From Atopobiaceae bacterium (GTDB lineage: Bacteria; Actinomycetota; Coriobacteriia; Coriobacteriales; Atopobiaceae), in assembly GCA_022482785.1 (NCBI GenBank), contig JAKVON010000013.1, positions 1 through 64,000 of the forward strand: a DNA stretch of 64,000 nt. The letters run 5' to 3'. The notes beneath the pieces were generated by a model, which was not told where the DNA came from, did no database searches, and saw only the letters and a program-made list of their open reading frames with translations. Every line of letters begins with the position of its first letter. Position 1 is the first letter of the stretch. The position numbers and the translations under genes are program-made. Shown one piece after another: positions 8,595-17,284 of the stretch.

Positions 8595-9255
8595 TCAAAT
8601 CCGGCTTTCCATCTTGTCGAAGAGGTCGGAGTAGTAGCTGATGTTGTCCCTGAGGTCGCCCATCGTCATCTCAAGCGGGACGGGCCGCGAGTCGTTGGTG
8701 GAGGTGATGCACATGTCCCAGAAGATCTCGAAAGCATGGCCCTCGCACCTGACCAGGCACCGCTTGAAGGCGTCGGCCTGGTAGGCCTCCTCGAGGTAGT
8801 CGCAATCCTGCGACTTCACGGACATCGCCATCACCTCTGTTCCGGTGATGGCCTCCCCGATGGCGGGCCGCAGGATGCCCGAGGCGTTCACGAGGTCGTT
8901 CCGCGGGCGGGACGACGCGTCGCGGACGAAGTCGATGATGGCACAGCTCGGGCCTGGCATCGCGATCTCGAGCGCCGACCCGTCATCGAGCCCGAAGACG
9001 AAGGGGCCCTCGCTGAGGACCAGCCTCGTCCTGGGCACCGCGAGGGGGATCTCGTCCTCGTAGATGGGCATCCGAGTGAGGCGGAATGGCTCGTCTGGCT
9101 TCCTGACCTGGTTGTTGTAGCAGTTGATCATGGTCACGCGGTCGGTGTGGAGGAGCCTCCCGACGATGTCAACCGAGACGACCTACGGCCGACGAGCGGC
9201 AGCCGCGACAGTGCGTCCCTCAGCTCCCCCGAACCATGGATCTCTCTCGCCATTA
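8595..9255 (-). pseudogene. Unknown protein, frameshifted near its 5' end
   Basis: The body (MTMINCYNNQ... from 9137) is an acidic protein of about 180 residues with no family I recognise. Its own frame extends upstream to about 9180, where a TAG blocks it. In another frame, GGGGGAGATGAGG and an ATG at 9255 encode MAREIHGSGELRDALSRLPL. Joining the two gives one continuous gene that starts 6 nt after the preceding stop, as expected in an operon, so a single indel near 9180-9190 probably breaks it. Whether it is dead or reinitiates at 9137 cannot be told. Confidence 0.4.
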
Positions 9256-9260
9256 ACGCC

Positions 9261-9578
9261 TCATCTCCCCCGTGAGTCCTCGGAATGGTCCTCCCATGCA
9301 GGGAACCGACCGGTGCCCCAGTAGTCGACGTCCGGGTACAGCCTCTCGCCGTACTTTGCGACCCAGGCCGGGAGATGCGCCTCCACGTAGTCCCTCACCG
9401 CGGGGGACACGTCCGGGGCGGACGGCTCGTCGAGCTCGATCCCGAACTTCAGCACGGTGTCGGGCGAGCAGGTGAAGTGGCTGTGCGCGTCGGTGCCGTC
9501 GCCGTAGTAGTAATAGCCACAGCATTCGACCATCTCGAATCCCTGGTCGCGGTCCTCCAGAATCACCCTCACCGCCAT
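9261..9578 (-). CDS. Hypothetical acidic protein
   Basis: From ATG 9578 (GGGGAGG upstream) the frame gives a 105-residue acidic protein rich in aromatic residues (CCGYYYYGDGTDAHSHF, YPDVDYWGTGRFPAW). I recognise no family. It lies immediately upstream of another hypothetical gene on the same strand, with a 5-nt gap, so the two probably form a small operon. The 265-bp stretch between it and the gene ending at 9844 shows no convincing gene. Confidence 0.55.
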   Translation of the reverse strand: MAVRVILEDRDQGFEMVECCGYYYYGDGTDAHSHFTCSPDTVLKFGIELDEPSAPDVSPAVRDYVEAHLPAWVAKYGERLYPDVDYWGTGRFPAWEDHSEDSRGR

Positions 9579-9843
9579 CGCCTCCCCATAGTGGCCGCTA
9601 TCATCATCGCAGGTAGACGGACCGTCAGAATCGCCTGTAAGGCCCGAGCGGCGGCCGCCTGGACCGACATACGCGGGCATGCACCGGACTCCCGCGCCTA
9701 CGCGGCCATCCCAAGCCTCCACACGAGCTTGACGAACATCACGATTGCCCTGAGAATCCCATGCCTGGTCGAGTCCTTCATGTCATGCCCCGATTCCCGC
9801 AGCCTGCTCTTTCCCACGAATACCATACGACCCGCGCCGGACA

Positions 9844-10650
9844 TCAATTCGCACCTGCACCGTCCATCATTCCCGACACATCGAGAAAGGCCGCCGCGCG
9901 GCCGTCGCGCGCCGCCCCTTCCGTGCCCCCACGATGGTCACTGGCCGGCACGGGCCAGATCTCCCGCAGCTCGTCGGCGTTCGCGCCGAGCGCGTCGGAG
10001 GCCTCCCCCACGCTCGCCTCGGGGTTGTCCCCGAGGTAGCGGGAGAGCCTCGACGGCAGGTCGTCTCCCCCTCCTCCCGAGGCATGCCTCGAGGCGACGA
10101 CCGCGCGATATGCCCCGAGGGGGAAACCGTATTCCGCCGCGACCCTCTCGTCGTCCCACGAGGGGTTCGCCTCGCGAATCGCCCCATGAATCCTGGCGAC
10201 CCTCTCGACGAGCGCCTCGCCGCCGGAGCTCCCGACCCAGTAACGCTCCCGGTCATCCAGGAGGTCAAGGCAGACGAGCCCGCCCGCGATCCGCGCCAGG
10301 CGCCTCCTGCCGTCGACGTCCACCGACCGCACGCCCGCCATGTCATCCGGGCCGAGGATCCTCCACACGCGCCCGAGCTCGAGACAGAGCTCGGGGACCT
10401 CGTCGACACCGAAGTCCCCTGTGGCCGTCGTGCGCGTGAGGTCGTCGACGGCCGTCCCGTACCAGTAGATGTCGACCCTGAGTCCGTCCTGCTCGAGTCG
10501 GTCGAGCCGGAGGCGCAGCAGGACCGCCGCGGACGTCTCGCCCCTCCCGCGGTCGGGGGCGCCGGCGAGTGCGTTCGCCGTGACGCCGGACTCCCCCTCG
10601 GTCCGGTAGCTCTCCACGAGCCCGCTCGAGTACGTCACGTCTATCCTCAT
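9844..10650 (-). CDS. Hypothetical protein of the mobilization operon
   Basis: This is a 268-residue acidic protein starting at ATG 10650, which overlaps the relaxase stop by 4 nt (ATGA), with GGAGCGAGCG upstream. It begins MRIDVTYSSGLVESYRTEGE and has helical segments around SWDDERVAAEYGFPLGAYRAV and DLPSRLSRYLGDNPEASVGEASDALG. I do not recognise the family. Tight coupling with the relaxase implies a role in mobilization or in maintenance of that element. Confidence 0.6.
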   Translation of the reverse strand: MRIDVTYSSGLVESYRTEGESGVTANALAGAPDRGRGETSAAVLLRLRLDRLEQDGLRVDIYWYGTAVDDLTRTTATGDFGVDEVPELCLELGRVWRILGPDDMAGVRSVDVDGRRRLARIAGGLVCLDLLDDRERYWVGSSGGEALVERVARIHGAIREANPSWDDERVAAEYGFPLGAYRAVVASRHASGGGGDDLPSRLSRYLGDNPEASVGEASDALGANADELREIWPVPASDHRGGTEGAARDGRAAAFLDVSGMMDGAGAN

Positions 10651-11897
10651 CGCTCGCTCCCCCTCTCCGCCCCTCTCGCAGGCGCGTGCTCGGGTGTCAG
10701 GGCAGGAGACGCGCCCGCCACGTCGCCCTCGACGCGAGGTCGAGGCTTTCCTCTCGGGGCGCGGTCGTCCGGCCGCTCGGCGGGAAGGCATCCGAGCGCG
10801 AGCGCCGTCCCCAGGGCACGGTACGCGTCCGACCTCGCCGGGCCGGCCGGCGCGGCCTCGGCCGCCGCCTTCAGCTCTGCCACGGAGCCCGCGCCGACGC
10901 TCATGCACGCCGAGAGCATCGCGGACACGTCCGCAGCGGAGATGGCAACTCCTCGTGCGGTGCCGATTACCTGCGGTGACGAGCCCTCCCGAGAGAGGCT
11001 GGCCATGGCGCGCTCTATCGCCTCGAGCCTCTCGCCCTCCGGCTTGGCCACGTGCCTCGCGGCGTCGAGCGCGAGTCGCCTCCCAACGCCCCACCTCGTC
11101 CAGTCCGATCCGAGCCTCGCGCCGGAGACCTGCCATGTCTCCCTTCCGGGGTGCGCGTAGACGAAGTCGCCCCTCCCGTTAACCCTCACCCGGAGGTCGA
11201 GGGTCTCGCACTCGCGGAGGAACTGCCTCTCGCTCGTCGAGATTATGGCGGCGCAGCGGGCCCTCTCCCGGACGTCGTCGACCCACGAGAACCGGCCGTC
11301 CCCGCGCATCTCCCGCACGGGCCTCGAGCGGTAGTCCCGCTGTGCCGTGGCGCACCTTGACGGGGCCTCGGCGTCGAGCCCCGCGCCGGGCGCCGAGGCG
11401 CCGCGCGAGTCGAACGCCCTCAGGCCGCGGGCGGCGGCCATCCCCTGGAGGCCGTCCCAGATCTCCCTCTCGAAGGGCGCCGTGAGCGTCGGGGAGAGCC
11501 TTCGCCCCGTCACGAGGTTCGTGTTGTTGACGACCACGTGCGCGTGCGGGATGCCGAAGTCGTTGTCGTCGTGATAGTAGATCGCGCACTGGTAGTCGCC
11601 GAAGTAGCGGTCGGCCCACTCGGTGGCGAGCGACCGGAGCTGCTCGACCGTCACGTGGTCCCTTGGGTCCGGGGAGAGGATGAAGTGCTCGTAGGTCCTC
11701 GCGGCCCTCCCGCCGACGGGCCGGTCGTTGCCCGCCCACTCCCGGGCGGCGTCCATCTGCGCCCACACGGGCCGCCCGTGTCTGTCCTCGGCCGAGCAGT
11801 TCAGGAAGTCCTCGGCGAGGTCCCTGCCGCCTTTCGTCAGGTAGGCGACTATCCCCTTGCAGGAGGTGTGGCCGGAGATGGGCTTCAGGGCGGGCAT
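10647..11897 (-). CDS. mobA: Relaxase (MobA/VirD2-like mobilization nuclease)
   Basis: The 416-residue protein has the relaxase core in its N-terminal half: a tyrosine-bearing YLTKGGRD region, YEHFILSPDPRDHVT, and the metal-binding HAHVVVNNTNLVTGR (HxH plus conserved Asn). The C-terminal half is helical and less conserved. It nicks oriT and pilots the strand during conjugative mobilization. ATG 11897 overlaps the mobC stop by one base (TAATG). The longer upstream frame reads through mobC in a shadow frame and is rejected. Confidence 0.88.
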   Translation of the reverse strand: MPALKPISGHTSCKGIVAYLTKGGRDLAEDFLNCSAEDRHGRPVWAQMDAAREWAGNDRPVGGRAARTYEHFILSPDPRDHVTVEQLRSLATEWADRYFGDYQCAIYYHDDNDFGIPHAHVVVNNTNLVTGRRLSPTLTAPFEREIWDGLQGMAAARGLRAFDSRGASAPGAGLDAEAPSRCATAQRDYRSRPVREMRGDGRFSWVDDVRERARCAAIISTSERQFLRECETLDLRVRVNGRGDFVYAHPGRETWQVSGARLGSDWTRWGVGRRLALDAARHVAKPEGERLEAIERAMASLSREGSSPQVIGTARGVAISAADVSAMLSACMSVGAGSVAELKAAAEAAPAGPARSDAYRALGTALALGCLPAERPDDRAPRGKPRPRVEGDVAGASPALTPEHAPARGAERGSER

Positions 11898-12370
11898 TAG
11901 CGCCCGCCTCCCTCGCGCGGGGCCCCCGCCGGGAGGCGCCTCACCCTGACGTGCGCCCTCCTGCTCGCGCGGTCGGCCGAATCGGCCAGGGAACCGAGGT
12001 GCCCCTCGATCTCGAGGAGGAGGTCGCGAGCGCCCACCATCTCCCCGGCGATCTGGGCCACCTCCCCGGCGCCGAGCCAGCCGCTCTCGCGGGCCTCGCC
12101 CAGGGCGAGGGCGCAGGTGTTGAAGGCATGCACCGCCTGGTTGTAGTTGACGCCCCAGTGGTTGAGCTCCCGGAGGATCCCGAGCCACGTCGTCGCGTCG
12201 ATGAGGACGACGTCGGGGACATGCGGGTCGTCGGGCGCCCGTAATGTTGCCGCGAACGTCGAGTCGCGCAGGAGCGCGGTGACCGTCTGGCCCTGCTCGT
12301 CAGCCTTCCGCCGGATGTACTCGTAGTCATCTCGAGATAGGCGGAGGTTGACCTGCCATCTGTCTGGCAT
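11897..12370 (-). CDS. mobC: MobC-like relaxosome accessory protein
   Basis: The protein is 157 residues. The N-terminus resembles a ribbon-helix-helix DNA-binding domain (VNLRLSRDDYEYIRRKADEQGQTVTALLR). The middle has the MobC motif LRELNHWGVNYNQAVHAFN, comparable to GNNLNQ.A...N in other MobC proteins. It assists the relaxase at oriT. It is the first gene of the mobC-relaxase-hypothetical operon and lies just downstream of hairpins that probably form oriT. Confidence 0.85.
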   Translation of the reverse strand: MPDRWQVNLRLSRDDYEYIRRKADEQGQTVTALLRDSTFAATLRAPDDPHVPDVVLIDATTWLGILRELNHWGVNYNQAVHAFNTCALALGEARESGWLGAGEVAQIAGEMVGARDLLLEIEGHLGSLADSADRASRRAHVRVRRLPAGAPREGGGR

Positions 12371-12481
12371 GGTCTTCCCTTTCCGTGTGTCGCCGGGACG
12401 TCCAGTGGAGTGGTGCCGTCCCAGGGGTCGCGGGGCCTCCCCCGCAAGTCGCCGCCGAAGGCGCCGACGCTAGCATTATTC

Positions 12482-12600
12482 CCGTCGGCGATGCCGACGG
12501 AACGACGCCCCGCATTCTCCATGCGGGGCCAAGGCGCAAGGGGCCCGAGCGGTGGTTTGGATAGGGGGACGCCCAAGGGGAGGCTGTCTAGACAAACCAC
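12482..12600. other. Candidate oriT/relaxosome region with three hairpins
   Basis: Upstream of mobC three inverted repeats follow each other: CCGTCGGC/GCCGACGG (12482-12500), CCCCGCAT/ATGCGGGG (12508-12528) and GTGGTTTG/CAAACCAC (12552-12600, long loop). A cluster of dyads next to mobC is the usual oriT arrangement. No nic site can be assigned from the sequence alone. Confidence 0.4.
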
Positions 12601-12675
12601 GATTCTTGCTGCGATTGGGAAACCGTAAAGATAGAGAGTTCCGCATCAAAACGAACCTCGAAAGACTCCCAGAAT

Positions 12676-12792
12676 ATGACGTCTTCCGAAGGCGATATCA
12701 TCGAACTAAGCCGCCAACTTTTGGCATGCATTGACACGCAGAGTCAGCAGAGAGAGGCCGAGCATCCCCGTGAAACTTGGAACGAACAATAA
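12676..12792 (+). CDS. Possible 38-residue ORF overlapping the DUF4365 gene start
   Basis: ATG 12676 opens a frame of natural-looking composition (MTSSEGDIIELSRQL... ending ETWNEQ) that stops at 12792, out of frame with and overlapping the start of the next gene. No ribosome-binding site is strong. It may be a coupled leader peptide or the tail of a gene lost at the element boundary. Confidence 0.25.
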   Translation: MTSSEGDIIELSRQLLACIDTQSQQREAEHPRETWNEQ

Positions 12793-14581
12793 GGAGCTGC
12801 GAGCCACCACGGCCGTGAAAGCTGCACTTCTCCGAGTCCCAGAGCTTGATCCGACGGGGATAGCTGAAGGGGACAGAGGGCCCTCCTTCGACGGATCGGT
12901 GATTGTCAAGCGCGACCAGACCAAGGAGGGAATCGCATCCGTTCCGGTCCAGGTGAAATACTGCTCGACGCAGAGCAAGGACACGCTGGCACAAGATGAC
13001 GCTAAATACTCCCGTTTGAGCATGATCGACCTGGAAAATTACCTCACCTCGAACGGGGTCATTTTCTTCGTGGTCCTTGGGTACGAGGACCAGACCGCCG
13101 TCTACTACGACGATCTCCTCCCCGTGAAGATCAGGAGCATCCAGCTGCACAACGCGGGGAAAAAGACGACAACCATTCGTCTGAAGAGGCTCCCTGAAAA
13201 CGCGTGTGCCATTAAGGAGATCTTCGTTAATCACGTCGTCGACTCGCAGAAGCAGTCGAGCTTCTCACGTTGCCCGTTGTGGCACATGGAGGACCATCAG
13301 GGGGAAATAGAAGGTATTACCACCTCGTTCGTAGGTTATGGCAGCTCGCCGAGTGACGCGCTGTCTCATTGGGTAGGCCGGGAGACGTATTCGTATGCCA
13401 CGGTGAGGGGATGCCCCGTCCCGATACCCCTCGCGGATTTCGGTCAGATAGTCGGAGTGAGCCAAATCAGGCCCGTCGGCGTCGCAATCGATGGTCGGAG
13501 CTACTACGACTCTGTCAACGTCCCATTAGGCCGGAAGTCGTTGGACATCGACATCGGAGAATCGATACATCTGTCGAACAGCGCGGAAGAAGGGAAGATT
13601 CATATTGGAATCAAATACTCCGGCACGCTCGACCAGCAGATTCGTGACCTGGAGTTCATTCAGGCGGCATCGGCAACCGGCCATTTCGCAATTGGCGGTT
13701 GGACTTGCCCGTTTCCCGAGCGGAAAGAGCTAAAGAGTCTGAATGTCGCTCAGCAGTTGAAGTTCCTAATCTCACTACGGAGGCTGCTCGACTCCCTCTC
13801 GTACAAGGATGACATCGACATCCCGGAGAAGCTGACGGAGCCCGACCTAAACGTCGCCCTGCTTCTGATTACAGGGATCATCAACTGCAAGCATATAGGC
13901 CTCAGGGACCAACAATCACCGGTCGCCCTTGAGGTTGCCAAGTTCTTCGGACTCTACTTCGTAATCTATTGTGTCCGAGAGACAGATGGCCTCTACTCAA
14001 TCCAAGACTTCACCGATGCAAATTTTATAGCGTCCGCCGATGACGTCAACGGCGCGCAGCGGCCAATTTCCAAATACTGCCTGATGTCGGTCGAGAACCT
14101 CTCGAATGTCTCGAACTTCGACCCGGAACTGGTCATCTCCTCTGTAAAACAAATTGGCTACGAGAGTGCGAATTTCAGCGCCACCGTCTTCCTTGGACTG
14201 AGACTCATCGAGGCCTATGACACCTCCAAGAAGGGGGACCGCCTCGACACCGCGGCAGAAGTATTCGAGTGGCTCCGTAATGACCCCGATCATCACGTCG
14301 ACAATTCAATACTGCTGATCAATCAGCTGCAAACCGAAATTCGCCGCAGGAAATTGACTACAGCGGAGATTGCCAAGCTGCGAAGGCTCATTGAAGGCAG
14401 CTCCAGTCAGCCGCAGCCGATAACGGTAGCTGCCCTGATCCTGCTGGCAAGGTATGACGAAGCACGGGAGGCATACGAGAACTCCCTGGATGAGGACGGC
14501 AGGAAATCGTTGGACACCATGCCTATCGGAAGGCTATGGCGCAATCTCGACCCGCTCGCGCCGACGGGAACCACCAGATAG
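12770..14581 (+). CDS. DUF4365-domain protein with uncharacterised C-terminal region
   Basis: A protein of about 600 residues. The first 130 residues match the DUF4365 pattern: NKELRATTAV..ALL, an acidic D.GPSFDGSV, IASVPVQVKYC (a QxK motif of PD-(D/E)xK folds) and FFVVLGYED..AVYYDDLLP. The remaining about 450 residues are unfamiliar and mostly helical. DUF4365 proteins are frequent in defence-rich islands and are suspected nucleases. The start is uncertain: GTG 12770 has a purine-rich GAGAGAGG upstream, while TTG 12731 gives 13 more residues. The gene is less GC-rich than its neighbours and is bounded by mobile elements. Confidence 0.6.
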   Translation: MKLGTNNKELRATTAVKAALLRVPELDPTGIAEGDRGPSFDGSVIVKRDQTKEGIASVPVQVKYCSTQSKDTLAQDDAKYSRLSMIDLENYLTSNGVIFFVVLGYEDQTAVYYDDLLPVKIRSIQLHNAGKKTTTIRLKRLPENACAIKEIFVNHVVDSQKQSSFSRCPLWHMEDHQGEIEGITTSFVGYGSSPSDALSHWVGRETYSYATVRGCPVPIPLADFGQIVGVSQIRPVGVAIDGRSYYDSVNVPLGRKSLDIDIGESIHLSNSAEEGKIHIGIKYSGTLDQQIRDLEFIQAASATGHFAIGGWTCPFPERKELKSLNVAQQLKFLISLRRLLDSLSYKDDIDIPEKLTEPDLNVALLLITGIINCKHIGLRDQQSPVALEVAKFFGLYFVIYCVRETDGLYSIQDFTDANFIASADDVNGAQRPISKYCLMSVENLSNVSNFDPELVISSVKQIGYESANFSATVFLGLRLIEAYDTSKKGDRLDTAAEVFEWLRNDPDHHVDNSILLINQLQTEIRRRKLTTAEIAKLRRLIEGSSSQPQPITVAALILLARYDEAREAYENSLDEDGRKSLDTMPIGRLWRNLDPLAPTGTTR

Positions 14582-14947
14582 ATGATTTCTTAACCGAAAA
14601 CAAAGAACATGTTGTAGACAGCCAGCACCATTGTCACTTATTTGCCCCACTTCGAAAGGCTTCTGTTGCCTACCGCTGTTTGAATCGCCGACAGAGTCGT
14701 GGAAGTTGGTGTAATGGCCTGACCGTTGAAGCATCGACGTCACCGTATTCGAACGGCATAGCAGGTCTCGAGCCACTGGTTGACGCAACCTCTCGATACA
14801 GACGAGCCTGATGTATTGAAAGGAGCGCACCCAGAAAGGATGGCACCGCGCGTTTTGCGCCGAGGGTGGGATACGGACAATCTTTGCGATATATATGTAA
14901 CAACATGTGAGGCTTACCTCAGAGGGCCTCGCGATGCTGACGTTCTA
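14582..14947. other. Gene-free stretch
   Basis: No convincing gene. It includes GGAAGTTGGTGTAATGGC near 14700, resembling the terminal repeat of the IS256 element at 4692, possibly a solo IS end left after rearrangement. The short overlapping frames on both strands have no ribosome-binding sites or recognisable motifs. Confidence 0.4.
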
Positions 14948-15778
14948 TTAATCAGCCCTTCTAACCTCATCGGGCAAAAGTGTGACGGAAAGCCTGCCTT
15001 CAATCAGAAGCTTATGAATTAGGTTCTTGCCGTGGTCCTTGTTGTCAAGCGTCTTTCCATATGCGACGAGAAGCTTGATGGCTCTTCCCATCATTTCCGC
15101 TCGAGCAGCATTCTCGCTGCGCTCCTCACCGCTTGCCGTCCGGAACGGTCTGAAGAAGAACACCAGCCTGGTATTTCCTTCATAGAGCCTCACCGCGTCG
15201 AAGATGGCTTGAAAATACGAGTAGTCCGCTTTTCCTAGAGAGTGCCCGTAGAACTTGATCATGCTTGTACCATTGTCCAGAGAGGGACCGCTTGGGGGGG
15301 ATGTGCACAATTGAACTCGTGTCTGGCAGATCGAGGGCCATGAGGCGATAGGTCTTCGTGAATGGCATGGCGATGGGCTTATCCATTCGATCGGTTCCAT
15401 CGATACCGAAGATGATATCGCCGCCAAGCCTACCGTGAATGTTTACATAGTTGGTCACATGCTCGTCCGAACGAAAGACGCTGACAGCACGCGTGTAGTT
15501 AAAGCTGAGAACGCTCTCCTCGACGTCGAAGCCCTCCTTGTCCGGACGCTTCCACAGGAGAATCTCGCACATAAGTCTCTCGACTGCCTCTTTGTATCTA
15601 GCCGTCTCTTTGACGGCCTTGGTCAAATAGGTTGAAAATTCGCTCTCCAGTATTGCCAGGTCATCGCGGGATACCCGTGCAAGCCTTTCCGCGCTCCAAG
15701 CATCGTTTTCTTCCGAAAACCGATCACGAAGATAGATGGTGACTTCGTCCTCGAGTCTGCTTTCATCGTATATAAAGC
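14948..15778 (-). pseudogene. AbiH-family phage abortive infection gene, frameshifted and 5'-truncated
   Basis: Two frames together give the AbiH C-terminal two thirds. The first (from about 15778 to 15290) holds EESVLSFNYTRAV, NYVNIHGRLGGDIIFGID and VHIPP. The second continues with MIKFYGHSLGKADYSYFQAIFD and ends at 14948. The switch occurs at a run of seven C (minus strand; 15294-15300); six C would restore a continuous frame. The N-terminal nucleotide-binding motif of AbiH is missing because the IS1595-family element is inserted at about 15778. The system is therefore probably inactive. Confidence 0.75.
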
Positions 15779-15866
15779 TATCTAACAGTCAAGAACCCGG
15801 GTGACGAACATATGTGCCTGTGCCCAGCATGCATGGTATGATGGCGCTGCCAAACAGAGAATGCGA

Positions 15867-15921
15867 CCTGGAGCCTGCCTGGCTCTTTGTTTGGCGACAA
15901 TCCCACCGGGCAGGCTCCAGG
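15867..15921. promoter_or_regulatory. Stem-loop upstream of the IS1595 transposase
   Basis: Perfect 13-bp arms CCTGGAGCCTGCC and GGCAGGCTCCAGG are separated by 29 nt and end 19 nt before the transposase ATG. Such a structure can block read-in transcription or sequester the start region and so limit transposase synthesis after insertion into active genes. Confidence 0.5.
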
Positions 15922-15940
15922 CTGCAGATGGGATGCCGCC

Positions 15941-16912
15941 ATGCCGAAGGGGAATGCCTTCGCAGAGATGGTCGCCGGCCTGGATTCCGGCGACTTCGCA
16001 CTGCTGTCGTCTGCCGTGCACGAGAGGGAATGCCGGGAAGCCGTCGGATTCGGGACCTTCGCCGATGCCGCCAGCCTCTACCGTCCGCAGCCGGCCTGCC
16101 CGTCCTGCCGGGCGAAGGGGGCGTGGCGGGACGGGCACGAGGAGAGCGGGCTGCAGAGGTTCCGGTGCCGCAGCTGCGGCAGGAGATACAACTCCCTCAC
16201 GGGCACAGTCCTCGAGCACAGCAAGGCGGATATGACCGCATGGATCCAGTTCGTGCGGCTCATGCGCTTCAGCGTGCCGCTCGACGCTACGGCCGAGATC
16301 TGCGGGGTCTCCCACCAGACGGCATGGGAATGGCGCCACAGGGTGTTCGCGACCGTGGATGGCTACCAGGACCGGATCGTCCTGAGGGACAGGGTGTGGA
16401 TCGACGAGACATATATCGTGGACACGGATCTCTCCCACGGATTCGGGCAGGCCAGGAAGCGCGGGCTCTCGAGGCAGCAGGTATGCATCGCAGTGGCAAT
16501 CGACATCCACAAGAATCCCGTCGCCGTCGTATGCGGCCACGGCAAGCCTTCCTCCAGGAGGATCAGGGAGAGCCTCGAGCCGCATATCGCGGAGGGCTCG
16601 ACCATCGTAGGGGACAGGGAGCGCGCCCACAATGCCCTCGTCAAGGCGATCAAGGGCACCCATGAAGCCTACAAGGCGGACGTGAGCGATCCGGTATATC
16701 TCGAGCGGGTCGCGATGGTGAACAACCTCTGCTCCTGGATCAAGCGCTATCTCTGGCGGTTCACCGGTATGGAGATGAAGTATCTGCAGTCATACCTGAA
16801 CTGGTACGTCTATCTATTCCGCGTCAAGCAGGCCAGCGAGAGGTGGCCCGAGACCGCAAGGGTGGTCCGCCATCTCATGCTTGCCGATGCACGTTTCCGC
16901 AGCTCGACGTGA
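15941..16912 (+). CDS. IS1595-family (ISXO2-like) transposase
   Basis: This 323-residue protein has an N-terminal zinc ribbon (CPSCRAKG...FRCRSCGRRYNSLTGTVLEHS) and an ISXO2-like DDE domain: VWIDETYIV (first acid), VCIAVAID...PVAVVCGHGK, STIVGDRERAHNAL (second acid) and a VNNLCSWIKRYLWRFTGM..KYLQSYLNWYVY segment near the C-terminus. ATG 15941 is chosen; the longer upstream frame reads through the stem-loop. Confidence 0.88.
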   Translation: MPKGNAFAEMVAGLDSGDFALLSSAVHERECREAVGFGTFADAASLYRPQPACPSCRAKGAWRDGHEESGLQRFRCRSCGRRYNSLTGTVLEHSKADMTAWIQFVRLMRFSVPLDATAEICGVSHQTAWEWRHRVFATVDGYQDRIVLRDRVWIDETYIVDTDLSHGFGQARKRGLSRQQVCIAVAIDIHKNPVAVVCGHGKPSSRRIRESLEPHIAEGSTIVGDRERAHNALVKAIKGTHEAYKADVSDPVYLERVAMVNNLCSWIKRYLWRFTGMEMKYLQSYLNWYVYLFRVKQASERWPETARVVRHLMLADARFRSST

Positions 16913-16946
16913 AGCAACCATCACCCGGCTTCTTGACCGTCAGATA

Positions 16947-17284
16947 AGAGATAATTCTTCAGTAAAGCAAGTTAAGGGATCTCAAGCAATAAAATGCAGG
17001 GCAAACCCCCGGCAACTTTAGAACTCACACGAAGCAGAGTCTCAAATAAGCTAGCTCCCGAAAAGAGGGAGACAATATGCCTAGGAAAGGACCCGGCGCG
17101 GCTGTCTGATTGTGAAAGCAATCCAGAACCCATAGCAATACACGAGTTCATCAGAATGCGCATACACATTCCTCAGGGCGATTGCCATCTCGTCCGCAAT
17201 TCCCGAATAATAATCGCGCATATCAAATTGCGCCGCGACGGGCTGAAACCCGTCGCGGCGCAATTGTCCGATAAAACCTAAGTC
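16947..17284. other. Gene-free stretch after IS1595
   Basis: No supported gene. The AbiH N-terminal half expected beyond the IS is not recognisable here, so sequence on this side was deleted or replaced. The main structure is the hairpin at 17226-17265. Confidence 0.4.
17226..17265 (-). terminator. Strong hairpin downstream of lacG
   Basis: Seventeen-base perfect arms (17226-17242 and 17249-17265) enclose a 6-nt loop, 19 nt past the lacG stop in its direction of transcription, followed by a short TTTGAT tract. It probably terminates the lacG transcript. Confidence 0.7.

Larger units (their letters stand above)
15779..16946. mobile_element. IS1595-family insertion sequence
   Basis: Imperfect terminal inverted repeats of about 25 bp: the left end reads TATCTAACAGTCAAGAACCC and the right end, read on the minus strand, TATCTGACGGTCAAGAAGCC; both continue with GGGTGA. 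No clear 8-bp target duplication is seen. It encodes one transposase and disrupts the AbiH gene. Confidence 0.75.

Noticed and set aside
10651-11136. N-terminal extension of the gene ending at 9844
   Set aside because: It overlaps the relaxase in another frame and has only Arg/Gly-rich content; ATG 10650 gives the typical ATGA coupling.
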